Notes under the pieces: generated by a model
Told to the model about the DNA's origin: nothing
Database searches by the model: none
The model's input: only the letters and a program-made list of their open reading frames with translations
In this document: positions 5,523 through 6,036 of the stretch, piece by piece
Position numbering within the stretch: the stretch's first letter is position 1
Layout of the letters: each line of letters begins with the position of its first letter
Position numbers and translations under genes: made by a program
Source: Gammaproteobacteria bacterium
Lineage (GTDB): Bacteria; Pseudomonadota; Gammaproteobacteria; Xanthomonadales; Marinicellaceae
Assembly (NCBI GenBank): GCA_030426705.1
Contig: JAUHXW010000189.1
Coordinates: 1-6,036 of the forward strand
Reading direction: 5' to 3'
DNA length: 6,036 nt

Positions 5523-5774
5523 GAGCTGCTTAGCAGCTCGACCGGCGCTCTTGGTTAGGCAGAACATGGAATCATGGCGGTTTGCCGAAGACAAGAAGCC
5601 TTGATGTAATGTTCGAATAGCCGTGAGCGAAGCGGTCTCTACCGCTCCTGCTCTCGCGACAGACCTACATCCATGTAGGCCAATCAGAAAGAGCAAGCCC
5701 GAGATTACAAGCTATGCTCGCTGTGGTCTCGATCTCTGATCCAGTCTCGATTCTAACACCGCCATCCTTGGCGG
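5523..5774. repeat. Hairpin-rich dispersed-repeat region related to the MITE-like element
   Basis: This gene-free stretch has four perfect hairpins: GAGCTGCT/AGCAGCTC (5523-5539), AGCGGT/ACCGCT (5631-5646), CCTACAT/ATGTAGG (5664-5679) and CCGCCA/TGGCGG (5759-5774). It also has an 8-bp direct repeat GTCTCGAT at 5726 and 5744. The stretch from TTGCCGAAG at 5582 to AATAGCCGTG near 5625 aligns with the MITE interior (3374 to about 3418) at most positions over 44-45 bp with one gap. I see no clear terminal repeats. A 61-codon minus-strand frame here (5696-5511) has no gene-like support. Probably a degraded or different member of the same repeat family. Confidence 0.5.
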
Positions 5775-5779
5775 CGGCT

Positions 5780-5806
5780 TTCAAATTAGTCGGGAACAGA
5801 TTTGAA
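5780..5806. promoter_or_regulatory. Inverted repeat upstream of the last promoter (possible operator)
   Basis: TTCAAAT (5780-5786) and ATTTGAA (5800-5806) are exact reverse complements 13 nt apart, roughly 40-65 nt before the predicted start site. Position and symmetry suit an activator or repressor site; no regulator family recognised. Confidence 0.3.
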
Positions 5807-5828
5807 TGAAGACCCAAGAGCATTCCTT

Positions 5829-5838
5829 TTGATATAAT
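5829..5838 (+). promoter_or_regulatory. Extended -10 promoter of the last gene
   Basis: TGA-TATAAT (5830-5838) has the TGn extension and a perfect TATAAT. No -35 hexamer lies 16-18 nt upstream, which is acceptable for extended -10 promoters. The start would be near 5845, inside the small palindrome TGATT-TCG-AATCA (5838-5850), giving a leader of only about 20 nt. Confidence 0.65.
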
Positions 5839-5864
5839 GATTTCGAATCAGTCAAAAAGAAAGA

Positions 5865-6036
5865 ATGAGTCAATCATTAGAAACCTGGAAAGCAGTTAAA
5901 CCCATTTTTGAATCATTATTTGATTTTCCCCTACCGGTCGCCTTGAAAAAGTTAGACGCCATGGAGGATATTGACGAAGAGGGTAAATCAGCTGTCAGGC
6001 GTTTGCTGTTTGGGGTGCATACCAAAAACACCTTGA
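5865..6036 (+). CDS. Possible serine/threonine-kinase-like protein, N-terminal 57 residues (runs off the right edge)
   Basis: The frame opens with ATG after a weak purine-rich ribosome site (AAAGAAAG) and a good promoter and stays open to the window end, encoding 57 residues beginning MSQSLETWKAVKPIFESLFD. A tryptophan near the start, a helix ending in LFDFPLPVALKKLDAM (18-33) and an acidic turn before GKSAVRRLLFG (40-50) resemble the leader that precedes the kinase domain in many proteobacterial Hanks-type kinases with C-terminal repeats. That leader is short and degenerate, so the assignment is a guess. No kinase motif falls within the window. The alternative is an uncharacterised soluble, helical protein. 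The open frame itself is well supported by its promoter and start. Confidence 0.6.
   Translation, partial: MSQSLETWKAVKPIFESLFDFPLPVALKKLDAMEDIDEEGKSAVRRLLFGVHTKNTL

Noticed and set aside
5511..5696. 61-codon minus-strand frame in the second repeat region
   Set aside because: Made of palindromic repeat sequence and overlaps the terminator hairpin; no start signal or recognisable domain.
5726..5751. GTCTCGAT direct repeats as a possible CRISPR-like or iteron array
   Set aside because: Only two 8-bp copies 18 bp apart; no further units.

Overview
The window is a chromosomal stretch of AT-rich DNA, probably from a gammaproteobacterium. The norCB genes, a Vitreoscilla-type haemoglobin, a family of outer-membrane beta-barrels and REP-like palindromes all fit that. 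The C-terminal tail of the large beta-helix protein resembles tails I associate with Marinicella/Lysobacter-like marine genera. That placement is a guess, because no rRNA or other phylogenetic marker is present.

Left part (1-3081): a nitric-oxide/microaerobic respiration neighbourhood. On the minus strand, reading right to left, lie an outer-membrane beta-barrel of the alginate-export-like family (2420-1212), an intrinsic terminator, a 495-bp gap with repeats, then norC (716-282) and the start of norB (269 to beyond the left edge), 12 bp apart. Together NorC and NorB make the cytochrome c-dependent NO reductase. Divergent from the barrel gene is a single-domain globin (2635-3081) with VHb/Hmp-type haem-pocket residues. 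An FNR/Dnr-type palindrome (TTGAY-N4-RTCAA) sits upstream of norC, and a second lies in the barrel/globin intergenic region. In both minus-strand cases a -10-like hexamer lies 21-22 nt past the box, the class II activator spacing. The simplest reading is a small anaerobic or NO-responsive regulon: NO reduction, a haem protein that can bind or detoxify NO or O2, and a porin-like channel.

Middle (3082-3650): a 360-bp MITE-like element (3204-3563) with 19-bp terminal inverted repeats (18/19 identical), a possible AAT target duplication and many internal hairpins. It has no convincing gene.

Right part (3651-6036): a secreted 592-aa right-handed beta-helix protein with seven GG(G/A)(I/L)Y turn motifs, a 'choice-of-anchor Q'-like C-terminal region and a short IYKNSFE-type tail, ending at a long two-tier hairpin. 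A 435-bp gap follows. It holds a hairpin-rich repeat that shares a core of about 45 bp with the MITE, then an extended -10 promoter and the first 57 codons of a gene that may encode a serine/threonine-kinase-like protein, cut by the window edge.

I see no CRISPR array, tRNA, rRNA or clear novel enzymatic system. The most informative items are the shared FNR/Dnr boxes, the MITE and its divergent relative, the inverted REP pair, and the C-terminal tail of the beta-helix protein.
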